64,000 nt of DNA from Vitis vinifera (GCF_030704535.1 NC_081818.1:9041501-9105500); one strand, 5' to 3'. Shown: positions 48,767 through 60,679, counted from the stretch's first letter. A program made the numbers and translations. The notes: generated by a model from the letters alone, not told the origin.

Positions 48767-49428
48767 TATATGTATTTAGAATTTATTTTAAAACAATTAT
48801 TTAAAATAACTCATTTCTTTGATGTTTTTCATTTTAATTTTTTGTTCTTTTAAAATTTGGCCTCAATGCTTCCATTCAATGTGATCAATTAACATTAAAA
48901 CATATATTTGAACCTATTTTGAAATAATTGTTCGAAGTAACCCCTTTCTTTACATATTTCAACTTTTAATATATATTTCTTTTTTAAAAAAATATTTGAA
49001 ATTGTATTTTAAAAATGTAGTCTTAGTACGAATCTAGAAATTATATTTTAAAATTGTAGTTTCTAATTTACGTAGAAGGGGTATTTTTAAAATATGATTT
49101 TAAATTAATTTAAAAACAAAATTTAAAAGGCTATTTTAAAGAATAATTTCAAAACATGCCTATATTTTGTTTGGTTGAGGGCCAATTTGACCCAAAATTT
49201 ATCTTTCAACACCAATACTAAAGACCAAATACCAAATGAGTGACCTTCAAGACTCCCTTGAAGAAGCAAAGGCTTAAATAATTTACATCTTCCTTGGACA
49301 AGGTCTGGTCAACATGAGAAAGGGTCAGTCAAAAAATATAAGCTCAATTCTATATTTAGAAAAACAAAAAGAACTGTTCACGGGGAGCTTACATATTTAG
49401 ATTGAATACCCTACGATACCCTCCCTCT

Positions 49429-49916
49429 TAGGAATGGTAATAGGGCGAGTTTTTTTTAGTACCCACCCCGTCTCACCCCTAATAGGATGAGTTTCAATTT
49501 TAATAAACGGGTTTGGGACGAGTTTGAGATTTTTTTAAAACCCAGGGCGAGTTCGGGGTAGGTTCAAGTATTGCCTTGTTTCGCCCCGCCTTGCCTCGAT
49601 TATATATAAAATTAATTTAATTTAATTTTTATTTTACTATTTTTAATATATAGACAATAATAAAATAAGTTATAAAAATATAATAATTTAATTATTTATA
49701 AAATATATTTATTTTAATGTAATTAAAAATTTTAAAAAGTTAAAAATTCAAAAAACAAGTGAAACGGGGTGGGACGGGGCAAGTATGGGAATTTATCATA
49801 CTCGCCTTACCCCATTTAACTTTTTAAATGAGACGATGATGAGAATTATTTTGAATAAATGAGACGAGGTTAGGATGGGAGCGACTTGTCTCGATCCCGC
49901 GCTGTTGCCATTCCTA
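49429..49916. mobile_element. Small non-autonomous DNA transposon, TAGGAATGG termini
   Basis: The left end TAGGAATGGTAATAGGGCG matches the right end read inversely (TAGGAATGGCAACAGCGCG). Subterminal GC-rich runs (cgccccgcc, ggggtgggacgggg) flank an AT-rich core. The surrounding sequence 49338-49428 is duplicated at about 49938-50025. Confidence 0.65.
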
Positions 49917-50029
49917 GAGCTCTTTCACTCTCACTCATATAAGCTCAATTCTATATTTATAAAAACAAAAATATATGTTCATGGGTAACTTACATATTTA
50001 GACTTAATACTCTAACCTTTCTCTCTCTC

Positions 50030-50215
50030 TCAAACCATAGCATCATTGATTATAGTTGATATAGATGATTGCATGATCCTTAGCTATACTTCTAAGTTTT
50101 AAGTACACTACAATATGATATTGAGTAATCTCTCTCTCAAACCATAGCATTGATTATAGTTGATATAGATGATTGCATGATCCCTAGCACTACAATATGA
50201 TATTGAGTAATCTCT
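50030..50215. repeat. Tandem duplication of about 85-105 bp with CT microsatellite
   Basis: 'attgattatagttgatatag' occurs at about 50046 and 50152, each followed by 'atgattgcatgatcc' and ending in 'gatattgagtaatctctctc'. The second unit lacks about 25 bp. Confidence 0.8.
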
Positions 50216-52135
50216 CTCTCTCTCTCTCTCTTTCTATATATATATAGATTTTAAGTACACTACCTTTTCAATATGTATAATATGATATGGAGTAATATTT
50301 CTATAAAGATCTTATAATATATATCTTGCAGAGTAGGTATATTAAATATTTATTTGAGTAACTAATTTTTTAAAATTTTGTTTTGTTTAATTATCCAATT
50401 ATTTAGGCCAATTTAGTAAAACATCTAGTACAATTAAAGGTTGCATTAGTAATTCCTTTAAAATGTAATTATGATTTTGAAATAACTGAACATATATATT
50501 TTGATCAAAGGATGTTAAAAATGCAATTCTCTTGAATTTATTTTAGCAGTTCACCTAATTGTGAGAAAAAACTAAATTTAAAAATATATTATTTTTAACT
50601 TAAAACCTTGGTAAAAAAATGCTACCAAAAGTATTCCATAGAAACAAGGAAGGGAATATTAATAACATGCATTTGATTTTCATCGATATTAATTCACATA
50701 CTACTACCAATTGAAATTACTATTAAGAGGAGGACAACATATTCAATACCTATGCTTGTATTAGATTACAACAATATCACTCTTAAGCCTGTGGATGAAT
50801 CAACCACGAGATGATACAAGATGAGATGAATTTAACAATTTCATTTAATGAAACAAATTTTTAGTTCTTTTATCTTTACAATCAAACTTATACAATGAAG
50901 TGACACAAGATGAGTAGAGGTTTGGATAACATATGGATGTGATAAATAATAGAGGTACCAAATATACATTTTCTTATGAAATAATCAAATTATATAGAAG
51001 GGTTTTTAATAAACTCTTCAATGAGACAAACCCCATACCATTTGTCACCATGAGAAATAGTGGGGCAAAGAAATTAGGCAAAAGAGGGAGCTAGCTATAT
51101 TTCCAAAAACCATTATGAATAATTTTGAGTTCGTATATAGATTGTGCTAATATCCCTCTAGATGAAATCATTTTATCACTCTTCTACAAATCATTAGAAT
51201 GAATATACGTACAGTAAAAAAAAAAAAAGAAAAAGGAGGAAAAAAAATGATAGTCCAAAGTGAAAAATAGAAAGTAACCCAAAAGGGAAAAAGGAAAGCC
51301 CCATAATTACGTTGATCAGTCAACACTTCTGTTTGTGCTTGCACTATAACCATCAAAGACTGTGTTTGCTGAAGCACTTTCTTCACTGAAAATATAAACT
51401 AACGAATAGTAAAATCATTAAACAAAATCTACATCTTAGAGTAAAGTGAACCAAAGAGGGCCTACATTTCTTAATAAAACAATGACAGAGATATAATTAT
51501 GGAGGCTATGAAGCTATCACAGTAAGTTGAAAATCAAGGAGCAGGGTATATATATATATCCCCCCTCACGTCAGTGTGCAAATCACCATTACACAACCAC
51601 ACCTACCACTACACCATGCATCACCACCTAACTCATTTTCATCTCATGTATCACCTTCACTTCCTCCCATCTCAATAAGATATAAGACACCACTGCCTCT
51701 ACATTGACACTGAAAATCAAAATAATTTTTAAAAAATATTTTGTTCATTAAAGAACAATTATTAAAAGCTATTTTAAACAACTATTTTTGAAAATTATTT
51801 TCGAAATCAGTTATCAAACAAATGCATAACATCTTTCTTTTTAACACAAATGAACTAAATTACTCCATAAATGAAATTGCTTTTGAAAAATATTGCAGTG
51901 GGAGATGCAGTTTTAAACAAAAAAAAAAAAAAAAAAAAGTCCCAAAATCACTGAAAGTTCATCTGAGTAAAGTAGGTGGAGAGTGATGGGACAAAAAATC
52001 CCACTTGCAGGTGAGATGTCTACATGATAATAACAAAAGATATATTATTGCAACTTGCAAGTGGGCAGCAAGGATAATCTTTATTAAATTTTTGTGTACA
52101 TATGTATATTTACACGTCCATATGAAATCATGAGC
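50216..52135. other. AT-rich intergenic, no gene recognised
   Basis: Contains a CT/TA microsatellite (50210-50246) and a run of 20 A at 51919-51938. Short ORFs are without resemblance. Confidence 0.4.
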
Positions 52136-52351
52136 TGACGTCATCTTGAATTCTCATTTGACCGGGCCGCCATGCCGAATGGTCAAATTGACTCACGTGC
52201 AATAACTCCTTTGGGTCCCATTAACGACCACATGCATTTTGCATCGTCCACTCGATATTCATCTAATGTTGCCTCTTACCATTTTCATCATTCTTTATTT
52301 CCATTTTTATTTTTTAAACTTGGCTTCTTCCCTCCTTGTGCCCTATATAAA
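52136..52351 (+). promoter_or_regulatory. ERF gene promoter: stress-element cluster and TATA box
   Basis: Within 64 bp lie TGACGTCA (52136-52143, bZIP/TGA site), TTGACC (52158-52163, W-box), GCCGCC (52166-52171, GCC-box core), GGTCAA (52181-52186, inverse W-box), TTGACT (52188-52193, W-box) and CACGTG (52194-52199, G-box). A TATATAAA box follows at 52344-52351, about 120 bp before the start codon. These are known binding sites of TGA, WRKY, ERF and MYC factors. Occupancy is inference. Confidence 0.7.
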
Positions 52352-52469
52352 CCCCCTCCTCCCGTTGAGTATGACCCAACACCACTCACTCTATTGAAGT
52401 TGAATCATTTGGAAGTCATCAACTTAGAGAGAGAATACCAAAGCCATTCAAACCATTGAATCCAACTAC

Positions 52470-53096
52470 ATGGCTGATTCTTCATTCTTCCACAACTCTA
52501 ACTCCCAGTTCTCCCCGGAGTCTTCTCTCGGTTCACCGGACTTTTTCTCTTTTCATGACCCTCTACCCTTTGATCAGAACGACTCCGAAGAGATGCTGCT
52601 CTACGGGGTTCTTTCAGAGGCGGTGGCCGACGACTCCTATATGAAAGAAGAAGTGTGCTCTAAGGTTAAGGCCATTGAGGAAGAGCCCATGAAGGAGGTG
52701 TCCTATCGAGGAGTTCGGAAGCGGCCATGGGGGAAGTATGCGGCGGAGATAAGAGATTCCACGAGGAATGGCGTGAGGGTTTGGTTGGGAACTTTCGATA
52801 CTGCTGAGGCTGCAGCTCTGGCTTATGACCAAGCTGCATTTGCGATGAGGGGTTCACTGGCTGTTCTCAATTTTCCAGCAGATATGGTCTACGAGTCGCT
52901 CCGGGAGATGAAATATGGGTTCCAGGAGGGGTGTTCACCAGTCCTGGCTTTAAAGAAGAGACACTCCATCAAGAACAAGTCAAGAAAGAGGAAAGAGAAG
53001 GAGTTGAGGCTTGAAAATGTGGTGGAGTTTGAGGACTTGGGGACAGATTACTTGGAGGAGCTTCTGAGCATATCTGAGAGTACTAATCCATGGTGA
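52470..53096 (+). CDS. AP2/ERF transcription factor, group IX (ERF1/ERF15/ORA59-like)
   Basis: Intronless 208-residue protein with one AP2/ERF domain at residues about 78-136 ([20 protein letters not shown], then WLGTF and ALAYDQAAF). The Ala and Asp at the diagnostic positions of the domain mark the ERF, not DREB, subfamily, which binds GCC boxes. The N-terminal third is acidic and Ser/Phe-rich, with [10 protein letters not shown] at 39-48. After the domain come [11 protein letters not shown] and a basic [10 protein letters not shown] stretch (nuclear signal). The end [13 protein letters not shown] is an acidic motif shared with ERF15 and related group IX activators. It probably acts in jasmonate/ethylene defence signalling; that is family knowledge. 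The start is the only ATG giving the typical N-terminus, about 120 bp after a TATA box. Confidence 0.92.
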   Translation: MADSSFFHNSNSQFSPESSLGSPDFFSFHDPLPFDQNDSEEMLLYGVLSEAVADDSYMKEEVCSKVKAIEEEPMKEVSYRGVRKRPWGKYAAEIRDSTRNGVRVWLGTFDTAEAAALAYDQAAFAMRGSLAVLNFPADMVYESLREMKYGFQEGCSPVLALKKRHSIKNKSRKRKEKELRLENVVEFEDLGTDYLEELLSISESTNPW

Positions 53097-54600
53097 TAAT
53101 CATCATGCATGTATCTCTCATCACTTAATTTTGGATTAGACTACCTTAGCTTGTTCTTCGAAAATTTCTTGGTTTCTGAGAGAGACTTCTGTTTTTCTTT
53201 TCTTTTTTCTTTTGTTTTCTGTGTATAAACTTGAAGATAATGGAGGATCATATCCTCAATTATTATGTGGGTCACATTTTATTGACAAACAATACAAGGG
53301 GATAGCTTCTATATTAATTTTTGTGTTTCTTTCTAACAGTTATAACTTTGATTGTGACTGGTGTTATCGGTATCCGGCGTTGAGATATGGTGTATTGCAT
53401 ATTACTATAAAATGCTAGCTCTTGTAGAAAATATTTGCAGCTATTAGCCCTCTCTGAGACTGCTCCATGAGATCTTCCAGAATTGGATTCAATAGGATTT
53501 TTGGTATAGTTCTATTTGATACATTCACAGCTTGCAAAGACTAGAGAAAATAAGATAGTAAACATGGTCATTTCAATGTAAGATTGTTAATCAATTTGGA
53601 CAATTATCAATTCAAAGGATCTCTTTGGTCATGTCCATCTTTGGCTCTTCTGATATGAGTGAGTTCCCTTACCTTCACGTTAATTGGATCTCTGCTTATC
53701 CATTGTTTTCAACGTCTAAAAACATGGTCAATAAGTAACTTTTCCCGTGTGCTCCTTAAAGTAAGTCCCCACGGAAATGTTAAAAAACCAAAAAAGAGAG
53801 AAAACATTCAACTTTAAGTACTGTGATAATTGAAAGCTTCCATCATGGGTCCTGTGAGGGGTTCTTCTTTTTACATTTTTTTATTCCTTTTTTTGTATCT
53901 TTCTATTGAATATTTGGAAGAGTAAAGGCTGCCTTGTTTGCTACTTGGGTGCTTTCTTTCTATTTTATTTATTCACACACTCAGCCACATTGAATCATTA
54001 TTTGAAGAGTTGCCAACATAATTATGAAAGATCCTCTCCACTAATTGGATGATTCAATGTAATCTGAATGGTGGAAATCAGGTTGGATCTTACCCCTAAA
54101 TGCAAGGGGGTGTCGTGTGATCATTAATATAGGCTGTACGTATTTCTGGTCACAGATGAGGATTCTGACTTCAAAATACTAATTTTCTCCTCCTATAGAA
54201 TTCAGATTCTAAAGTAGAATATCTATCTGGCAAGTATCCAAGTGTCTTGATTTGGGCCCAGAACGCAGCCCAGTGGGGGTGCTGATATTGAGCCAAAACA
54301 AATTTTAACCGTATGCCTCAAGTGGCTGTGTGTCCTTATGTAAAGCTATCAAAAAGCTCGAGGAACCACTGGCCTTTGTGCTATGAAAATCGGGAAGAGG
54401 TATATGAAAATCGAGTAATTGTTTTTGTGCTTTATGTGGATTTTTTTAGGGTGCATAAATATATAAGACATGAGAGATCTGCAAAAGCTTGATCAGATTT
54501 TAGTGGATTTCCTTTTCCCGGTGCCCATTTGGGCAGGGCTTTGATATGAGTTGTACTACTCATGTCAGATGGTCATGTTGACGTCCGCATACATGTTGAT
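53097..54600. other. Intergenic downstream of the ERF gene
   Basis: The left end is the ERF 3' UTR. No other gene or clear repeat is seen. Confidence 0.45.
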
Positions 54601-54604
54601 AATG

Positions 54605-54718
54605 AGCTTAAGGAAATGGGAATCAAGCATTCAACATCTTGAAGGAGGGATAGAGTTGTTATTCAACCATTTAACGAAAACCACGCGGGACCCTCTCCTC
54701 AACATCCTTAGTCCACTA
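54605..54718 (+). pseudogene. DUF241 C-terminal fragment
   Basis: The frame reads ESSIQHLEGGIELLFNHL, then TRDPLLNILSPL. This parallels the last 35 residues of the intact DUF241 gene at 58243-59139 (SIHDLDGGVGSLFRRL, TRVSLLNILNH). No upstream part of the gene precedes it, so it is a 3' relic of a duplicated copy. The flank after it (54799-55090) is also duplicated at 63497-63775. Confidence 0.75.
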
Positions 54719-54798
54719 CCTGAAAAAATTGTCATGGCCATACACCTACTGATTTTTGCATACCTGTAGATGATTGAGAATACAAATTCAAATTTTAT

Positions 54799-55090
54799 GT
54801 TGTTTACTCTAAATTGATTCTCTTATAGACTTATTAACACTAATCCTTTGCATCTTTTCCTTTTATTGGTGGGTTAATGTATGAGCTATGGTCCCATGTA
54901 TGTGAGGATTTCTATCCATCTAGGAAAGATCTCTACCTTGAAAATTTAAATTTATGAAAGGAATAAAAAATGGCCAAGGATTTTGTTACTACACATGTAG
55001 CTAAGGATTTATATACCGGAGATTCTTACAGAGATGGAAATCATAAGAAATGATCCAATTTCATCTTACCCATAACGGGAAGCTGTATTT
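54799..55090 (+). repeat. Duplicated DUF241 3' flank, copy 1
   Basis: Aligns with 63497-63775 almost end to end, including 'gtgaggatttctat', 'gatctctaccttgaaaa', 'atggccaaggattttgtta' and 'gaaatgatccaatttcatct' (copy 2 'gaaattatccaatttcatct'). Confidence 0.85.
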
Positions 55091-55144
55091 TAAATTGATT
55101 TGAGATGCCTTTTGTCACACTAGGCCAGGGGTGATCCCATTGAT

Positions 55145-57240
55145 TGCTGGGAAGGTTGTAACACCCAAATCCAAGGAAAAAAAGGAAAAAATGAAATAGA
55201 GAAGATAAAAGATTTATTTTATTTGATATAATCACCTATATCCATGGGAAAGGGAGATCAAATTTATTTATACACTCAAATCATTATATTTTAAACCCTT
55301 TTAATTTTTTTTTACCCAAAACTATACTCTTTTTTGTCTTTCTCTCAAAACCCCATATAAAACCACATATTTATAGAGTTTTATGGATTAACTCAAAACG
55401 AATAGTTTTCTAATATTAGTTCAAACTTAAAAAAGATGATTCACTATTATAAATATTGATCTCCTAAAAATAACAACACCAACAATCTTCATCTTGACTT
55501 AAATTATCTTAATCTTACACAATTAATGAGAATAACTGTGTTAAGTTCAAATTTTCATCCAACTTGGCTCTAAAAATTGTATTTTGTTTTCTTCATAACT
55601 TCATTCCTTTTTAAATTACTATCATCCTTGTGCCAATTAGCACTCTCAGGTGAAAATGATTCTTTTTGATCATCTTGTCACTTTCATTTACTCTAACAAC
55701 TTTAATATTGGCAAAATACTCTTCATAACATGGTTCCACCTAAAATTGTCTTCCCAATCAAGGTGTACAAAATTTTCATCTTTTTCCCTTTCATTGCTAT
55801 CCAGACACCTTTATTAATATTTATAACACCATTTATTATTGAAAAATCATAATCCAAAGTGTCCAAAGCCCCCAAAGAAATTAAACTTTTCATCAACCTA
55901 GGAACATGCTTAACATTACTCAATGTCCTTATAATACCATTGAATATCCTCTCTTTCATGGTACCAATCCCAATGACTTTGGAACTTGAATCGTCGCCAA
56001 TTTGAATAGTACTAGTATCAGATTCCTTATAGGTATCAAGCAACTCTTTATATGAACATATACGAAAAGAATATCTAGTAAAATTTGAAATCTCTTAGGA
56101 TTCAAGTTTTTTCATTGCTCCTAGGTGTTTTGTCAATTCTTTACAATACTTTCTAACATGTCCTTTTTCATAGCAGTAATAACGCTTCATGCCTCTCTAG
56201 AAGTGTGATTTATCATAATACCTCACTCATACCATGATGTGATTTAATCACAAAAACTTATCCAACATGAGATAAACTATTTTTCTATTTAATTTTTTTT
56301 ATCTCTAAAAAAGTAGTTGACATCTTATCCACAATCAACATTGTCTTTTCAACTAAAAGCGTAGGGATGCCAATAGAATAATAACTTGATTTGCCTCATC
56401 AACCTAATCCCTATGCTCAATAATTGGATGATACACTTATTAAATTTATTTATATGATCCCTAACATCTATTTGTTTATCTATCTTCAACTCACATAGTT
56501 GCTTCTTTAAATATAACCTATTTGTTAAGGATTTTGACATATAAATTTTTTCTAACTTCTCTCATAAACTAGAAGGAGATTTCTCATTTAAAACACTAAT
56601 TTCAAGAACCATACTTAAATGAATAATACTTACCATTTTTGTTTATGATTTTTCTCATTCTTCATTTGTCACGCTCTCTAGTTTCATGCCTTATAACATT
56701 TTGAGAAATTCTTATTGCACCAAAACATCTTTAATAGTACTCTTCCATAAACTAAAATATTCCATCAAAGGGCTCAATATCATATTTTATACTTGACATC
56801 ATTTTTAAAATAATTTTCTCATGATCTTCAAACCCTGGTTTTGATACTTCTTGTTGGGGAAAAAAGAAAGTTTTGATACCACTTGTTGAGAAAATTGTAA
56901 CACCCAAACTAACAAAAAAATAAAGTGAAATAAAGAAGACAAAATATTTACATGGTTCAACATAATCACATACATCCACGACACAAAGAGATCAAATTTA
57001 TTTATAAACTTAACAATTATACATTTCAAACTCTCTCAACCATTTTTCATTAAAAATCCAATATACCCTTTGTCTATCTCTTTAGGCTCTTTGCTCACTT
57101 TTTCTCTCTCCCAAAATCTTATATAAAATCCCATATTTATAAATTCCTATAAATTAACCTTAAACCAATAGTTTCCTAATTCTAGTTAAACATAAAAAAG
57201 GTGACTTACTGTATTGAATCTCCTAAAAATAAAAAGCAAA
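55145..57240 (-). mobile_element. Internally deleted Ty1/copia retrotransposon
   Basis: Two diverged LTRs, 55145-55484 and 56884 to about 57240, share 'ttgtaacacccaaa', 'agatcaaatttatttata' and 'gatctcctaaaaataa'-like segments. On the minus strand a TGGTATCA primer-binding site (about 56874-56881) follows the 5' LTR and a purine tract (GTCAAGATGAAGAT, 55485-55498) precedes the 3' LTR. Between them are gag (56349-56540, RLYLKKQLCELK then DHINKFN, UBN2 type), a zinc knuckle with its first Cys replaced (near 56170) and the protease/pre-integrase region (55723-56043, VIGIGT, NVKHVPRLMKSLISLG). Integrase, reverse transcriptase and RNase H are absent, so this is a gutted 2.1 kb derivative. The outer right border is uncertain by about 15 bp. 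Confidence 0.8.
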
Positions 57241-57261
57241 TAATTTGAGTCTAATAACAAC

Positions 57262-57935
57262 ATTCACATGGTCACTTCAGTTTCCATATGATAAGACTGC
57301 AGTCATCCTGTGCATGTCTAATTATTAACAATTTTCAAGCTTATGCAACCACTCTCAGCCACATACTTTTATATTTTGATTGTATATTTGCTCTTGTTTT
57401 TTTTCATAGAGCAAGTTGCAATTGCAAGCTAGGGCGAGGGGCACTGCGATCTAGTTTCCTATACCAGCAGCATACCCACTCCATTTATGTGGCATTAACG
57501 TACGTTGTGATTTCACCAGTTATTCAAACTTACATTTTAATATTTCTTTCCCTTAGTTTAGCATTTTCTAATTAATGGAGGAGACAAGGTGGCAATGCCA
57601 CCATGCACCATGTATTTTAATGCATTATTTCATCAGATATCATTACAAGTTTTGAGTTGGGTTGATGGCACAAGTTTAAACAGCAGGGTACTAGTAGGAT
57701 TCCTTTTGTCTTAATGGGGGTTGACACATTCACATGGTCACTTCATTTCCATCAAGCAGGCCATACCAATGATGCATTTAAATTGCAGGGTAGCACGAGT
57801 GGCACTGCAATCTTGTCTCCCATACCAGCATATATCACAAAGTCTACTTTGTGGTAACATATTGTGTTACCATTACTGGACATATTCGGACTTACAAATT
57901 CATAATTATTCCACTAGTTTAATGTTTCTTCATGT
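57262..57935 (+). promoter_or_regulatory. Duplicated upstream region of the DUF241 gene
   Basis: A block beginning 'cacatggtcacttca' occurs at about 57266 and again at 57730. Both carry 'gcactgc.atct.gt.tcc', then 'ataccagca', then a run of 'cggacttacaaattcat'-like sequence. The same block starts again at 63918 near the window end. The repeated segments are therefore promoter pieces of duplicated DUF241 genes. The proximal TATA-like TATATAT is at 58158-58164. Confidence 0.65.
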
Positions 57936-58242
57936 GCAATCATGGTTACGTGTGTGTTTATGCCTTATTTTTAGATCAAATCAAACTAAGGTTAATGCCA
58001 TGACGAGTTTAGAGAACAGAGTTGTTTATAGCAATTATGAATTGTGTTGGGGAACATTGAACTAACATTAGCAGACATTGTGTTTAGATCAGATCAAACT
58101 CATGTGTGAGTCATTGAGACTTGGGATGATGAGATTCCTTATGTCTTCCTTCCTTCATATATATGGAGCATATGCCAATGGAGGAAGGCAACTTGCTAGA
58201 TCTGAGTTTTTCATTTGAAGTGTCAGGCCTCCTCTAAGAAAG

Positions 58243-59139
58243 ATGGCTTCTTCTTCTCCAATCCCCAAAACCAGTTATCATGCTCGCTCCATCAGCTTGC
58301 CATCAAGGCCCCATCCATTGATTCCTCAGATAGATGCGCATTTGTGTATATTGAGGGCTTCTGAAGCCACCTCTTCATCATCGTCAATAACTGACAAGCT
58401 AAGCAGTCTTGAAAATTTGTATGATTGCATGGAGAATTTGCTTCTGTTGCCACTCTCTCGGCAAGCCTTGGTCCAACATCAAAATCAGAAATGGGTTAAC
58501 GAGGTAGCAGATGGATATCTTCTACTGTTGGACGTATGTAGCGTGGCTGAAGATGCCTTGCTGCAGACCAAGGAATGCGTCCAAGAACTACAATCAACTC
58601 TGCGCAGAAGGCCATATGGTGAACATGGGGCTGCAAATGAGGTCGCAGAATACTTGGCTTCAAGAAAGAAGGTGAAGAAGGTGATCAGTAATTCCTTGAG
58701 GGATTTGAAGAGCAAGCAAAGAAAATGTGACTTCTCCATCTCAGAGAAAGAACCTGAAACTGTGGCTTTAGTCTGCATCTTGAGGGAGGTAGAAGTTGCC
58801 ACTCTCACTGTGTTGGAATCTTTGTTATCCTCTATTGCCGGCCCAAAGATGCAGTCCAAGACAAGCAAATGGTCATTAGTTTCCAGATTAATGCACTCCA
58901 AGCGTGTTGAATCTGAGGAAGAGAAAGCAGAATTCGGTGAATTTGAAAAGGTAGATGCCGCATTCCAGACCCATATCAGCCAGAAGACAAGCAAATCCTT
59001 CAACATAAAAGCAGAGAATGTGCAGAACCTGTTGGGGAACTTGGAGTTGAGCATTCATGATCTTGATGGAGGAGTAGGTAGCCTATTTAGGCGTTTAATT
59101 AAGACCAGAGTATCGCTTCTCAACATCCTCAACCACTAG
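58243..59139 (+). CDS. DUF241 (BPS1-like) family protein
   Basis: Single-exon, 298-residue protein of the plant DUF241 family, normally about 280-350 residues and intronless. Family landmarks are visible: the N-terminus SYHARSISLPSRPHP, LCILRASEA, LENLYDCMENLLLLPLSRQA near residues 55-75, VNEVADGYLLLLDVCSVAED, AEYLASRKKVKK, the central LREVEVATLTVLESLLSSI, and the C-terminus ending LFRRLIKTRVSLLNILNH. The protein is mostly helical and predicted soluble, with no signal peptide visible. The molecular role of the family is poorly known; related BPS1 proteins affect a mobile root-derived signal in Arabidopsis, but this need not apply here. Start supported by a TATATAT box 79 bp upstream and the standard N-terminus. 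It sits in a cluster of broken copies. Confidence 0.92.
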   Translation: MASSSPIPKTSYHARSISLPSRPHPLIPQIDAHLCILRASEATSSSSSITDKLSSLENLYDCMENLLLLPLSRQALVQHQNQKWVNEVADGYLLLLDVCSVAEDALLQTKECVQELQSTLRRRPYGEHGAANEVAEYLASRKKVKKVISNSLRDLKSKQRKCDFSISEKEPETVALVCILREVEVATLTVLESLLSSIAGPKMQSKTSKWSLVSRLMHSKRVESEEEKAEFGEFEKVDAAFQTHISQKTSKSFNIKAENVQNLLGNLELSIHDLDGGVGSLFRRLIKTRVSLLNILNH

Positions 59140-59867
59140 CTCAAGAATTTCACAGTGCAAAGCCCTAGGCACCCAAATTTTTTTGTTAGATACACACTTG
59201 TACATGAATGAGAACTACTTCTATACTTTTCCTCTATCAATTTATACCTTTTTGGCAGAAATCAACGTTGTTCCCATCACTTACTCTCCTTTACCAGATA
59301 TTTCTATATGTTGATAATTGACATCCACATTTTATTTCTCTGCAAGAAGACGGGGCTTTGGTTTTGATCTATACAATTTTGTACCTGAATGAAGTTACAT
59401 GCCATTTGATACTAATTATACATTTTCCAGCATAAATGATGATTTTTCCTCATTTTCTAAGAAATTAATGAAATTTAGCATCCATGAATATATCACTAAA
59501 GTGAATGTTAACTGCCCAAAGCTGGTCTGTGAAAACAAGCTCTGTTAAAACCTAGAACAGAGGGAAAACTCCTGATCGATATTTTGTACCAAAATGAATA
59601 CAGAACTGTAGGTTCTGACTCATGCAGTGAACCCAACTAGTGTAGTGATCATAATCATTTAACTTGTTCACTGTCTTTGTATCACTCCATACTCAGATGG
59701 TTTACAAGTTACATTAAGTTTCTATTTAGATCAGTTGGAGAACTGGTTGGAGAAGACAATGCATTAGCATCAGGGAGAAAGCATTTAGATCCAAACCAAA
59801 ATCACATTACCACTTAATAATTGTTGAAGGGGAAGAGAGTCCTCATTATGTTCCCTCAATCACACTT

Positions 59868-59958
59868 GGATATGTGTGGCACTGCTAAGGATACTTTATT
59901 GCAGACAAGGAATTGCAAGTGAACTTCAATCAACTGCTCACAGAAGGCATATAGGTCA
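59868..59958 (+). pseudogene. DUF241 internal fragment
   Basis: Nucleotides align with 58530-58620 of the intact gene: 'ttgcagacaaggaattgcaa' matches 'ctgcagaccaaggaatgcgt', and 'caatcaact' then 'cagaaggcatat' follow in both. Stops and a short deletion break the frame. It covers only about 30 codons of the middle of the gene. Confidence 0.7.
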
Positions 59959-60349
59959 TGACTTGTCCATAGGAATGAATATTTTGTTTTCATTCCCATT
60001 TATTCCTAAATAGGAATGAATTTAGTGAAATTTGTGTTTGGATGCCCTTTCGAAGGTAAGGTTAGAATTGTCATTTGTTTCCATTTTATTATTCCGTGAT
60101 AATGTGAATGAGAATGAAAAAGAAAATAAATTGACAATAATAATCTTTACAATATTAATTAAATTGGGCAAGTGCCATGTCACATATATAAATATATGAG
60201 AAATAAAAAGTTAAGAATTGAGAAGTGATTCATTACATATTACTTTGTTAAGAGATAAAGATTATTATTATCAAGTTGGTTTGCCCTAGAAATCAAATTA
60301 TCTTGAGCAATCTATTGAGACTTGTACAGTGATGGATATATGGTAAGGA

Positions 60350-60679
60350 TTAGTTATTTGCTGGTGATAGTGTAGACGGCTTTTGCTGATCAACTGCATG
60401 GCTGGCATCCGGTGCAGGGATCCTAGGTGATGGTGAAGAAGGCTTTTGTGACGCTGCACGGTTGGCCTCTGGTGCTGGTAGTCGAGGTCCACGGATCCTT
60501 CTCCCTCTGGATATCCACCATCGACTCTCTGGATCATTGGGCTCGGCCCTCAATGCTCTTCCATACTGTGATTCATAATGGATAACAATGTCCATGGCAT
60601 ACGAAATTGGGGCAGTAAGCCCAATCACTGCAAAGAACAATAGGAAAGCAAACAAGTAGGAACGGGAACGAGCCTCCAT
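60350..60679 (-). CDS. Small secreted protein with two tandem proline-rich repeats
   Basis: A 109-residue single-exon ORF on the minus strand. Residues 1-28 form a clear signal peptide (MEARSRS, then hydrophobic YLFAFLLFFAVIGL, with a likely cut after ISYA). A mature part of about 80 residues follows, without cysteine pairs. After a basic SRGRRIRGPR stretch there are two tandem repeats, residues 66-85 (RLPAPEANRAASQKPSSPSP) and 86-106 (RIPAPDASHAVDQQKPSTLSP with one extra residue). This layout (signal, variable spacer, basic site, repeated short C-terminal motif) is that of plant peptide-hormone precursors, but I do not recognise the motif as CLE, CEP, IDA, PIP, PSK or RGF. A TATATAAATA box on the minus strand (60736-60745) lies 57 bp upstream of the ATG, supporting a real gene. 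Confidence 0.7.
   Translation of the reverse strand: MEARSRSYLFAFLLFFAVIGLTAPISYAMDIVIHYESQYGRALRAEPNDPESRWWISRGRRIRGPRLPAPEANRAASQKPSSPSPRIPAPDASHAVDQQKPSTLSPANN

Noticed and set aside
58485..59054. 189-codon minus-strand ORF over DUF241
   Set aside because: Exact antisense shadow of the intact DUF241 gene.
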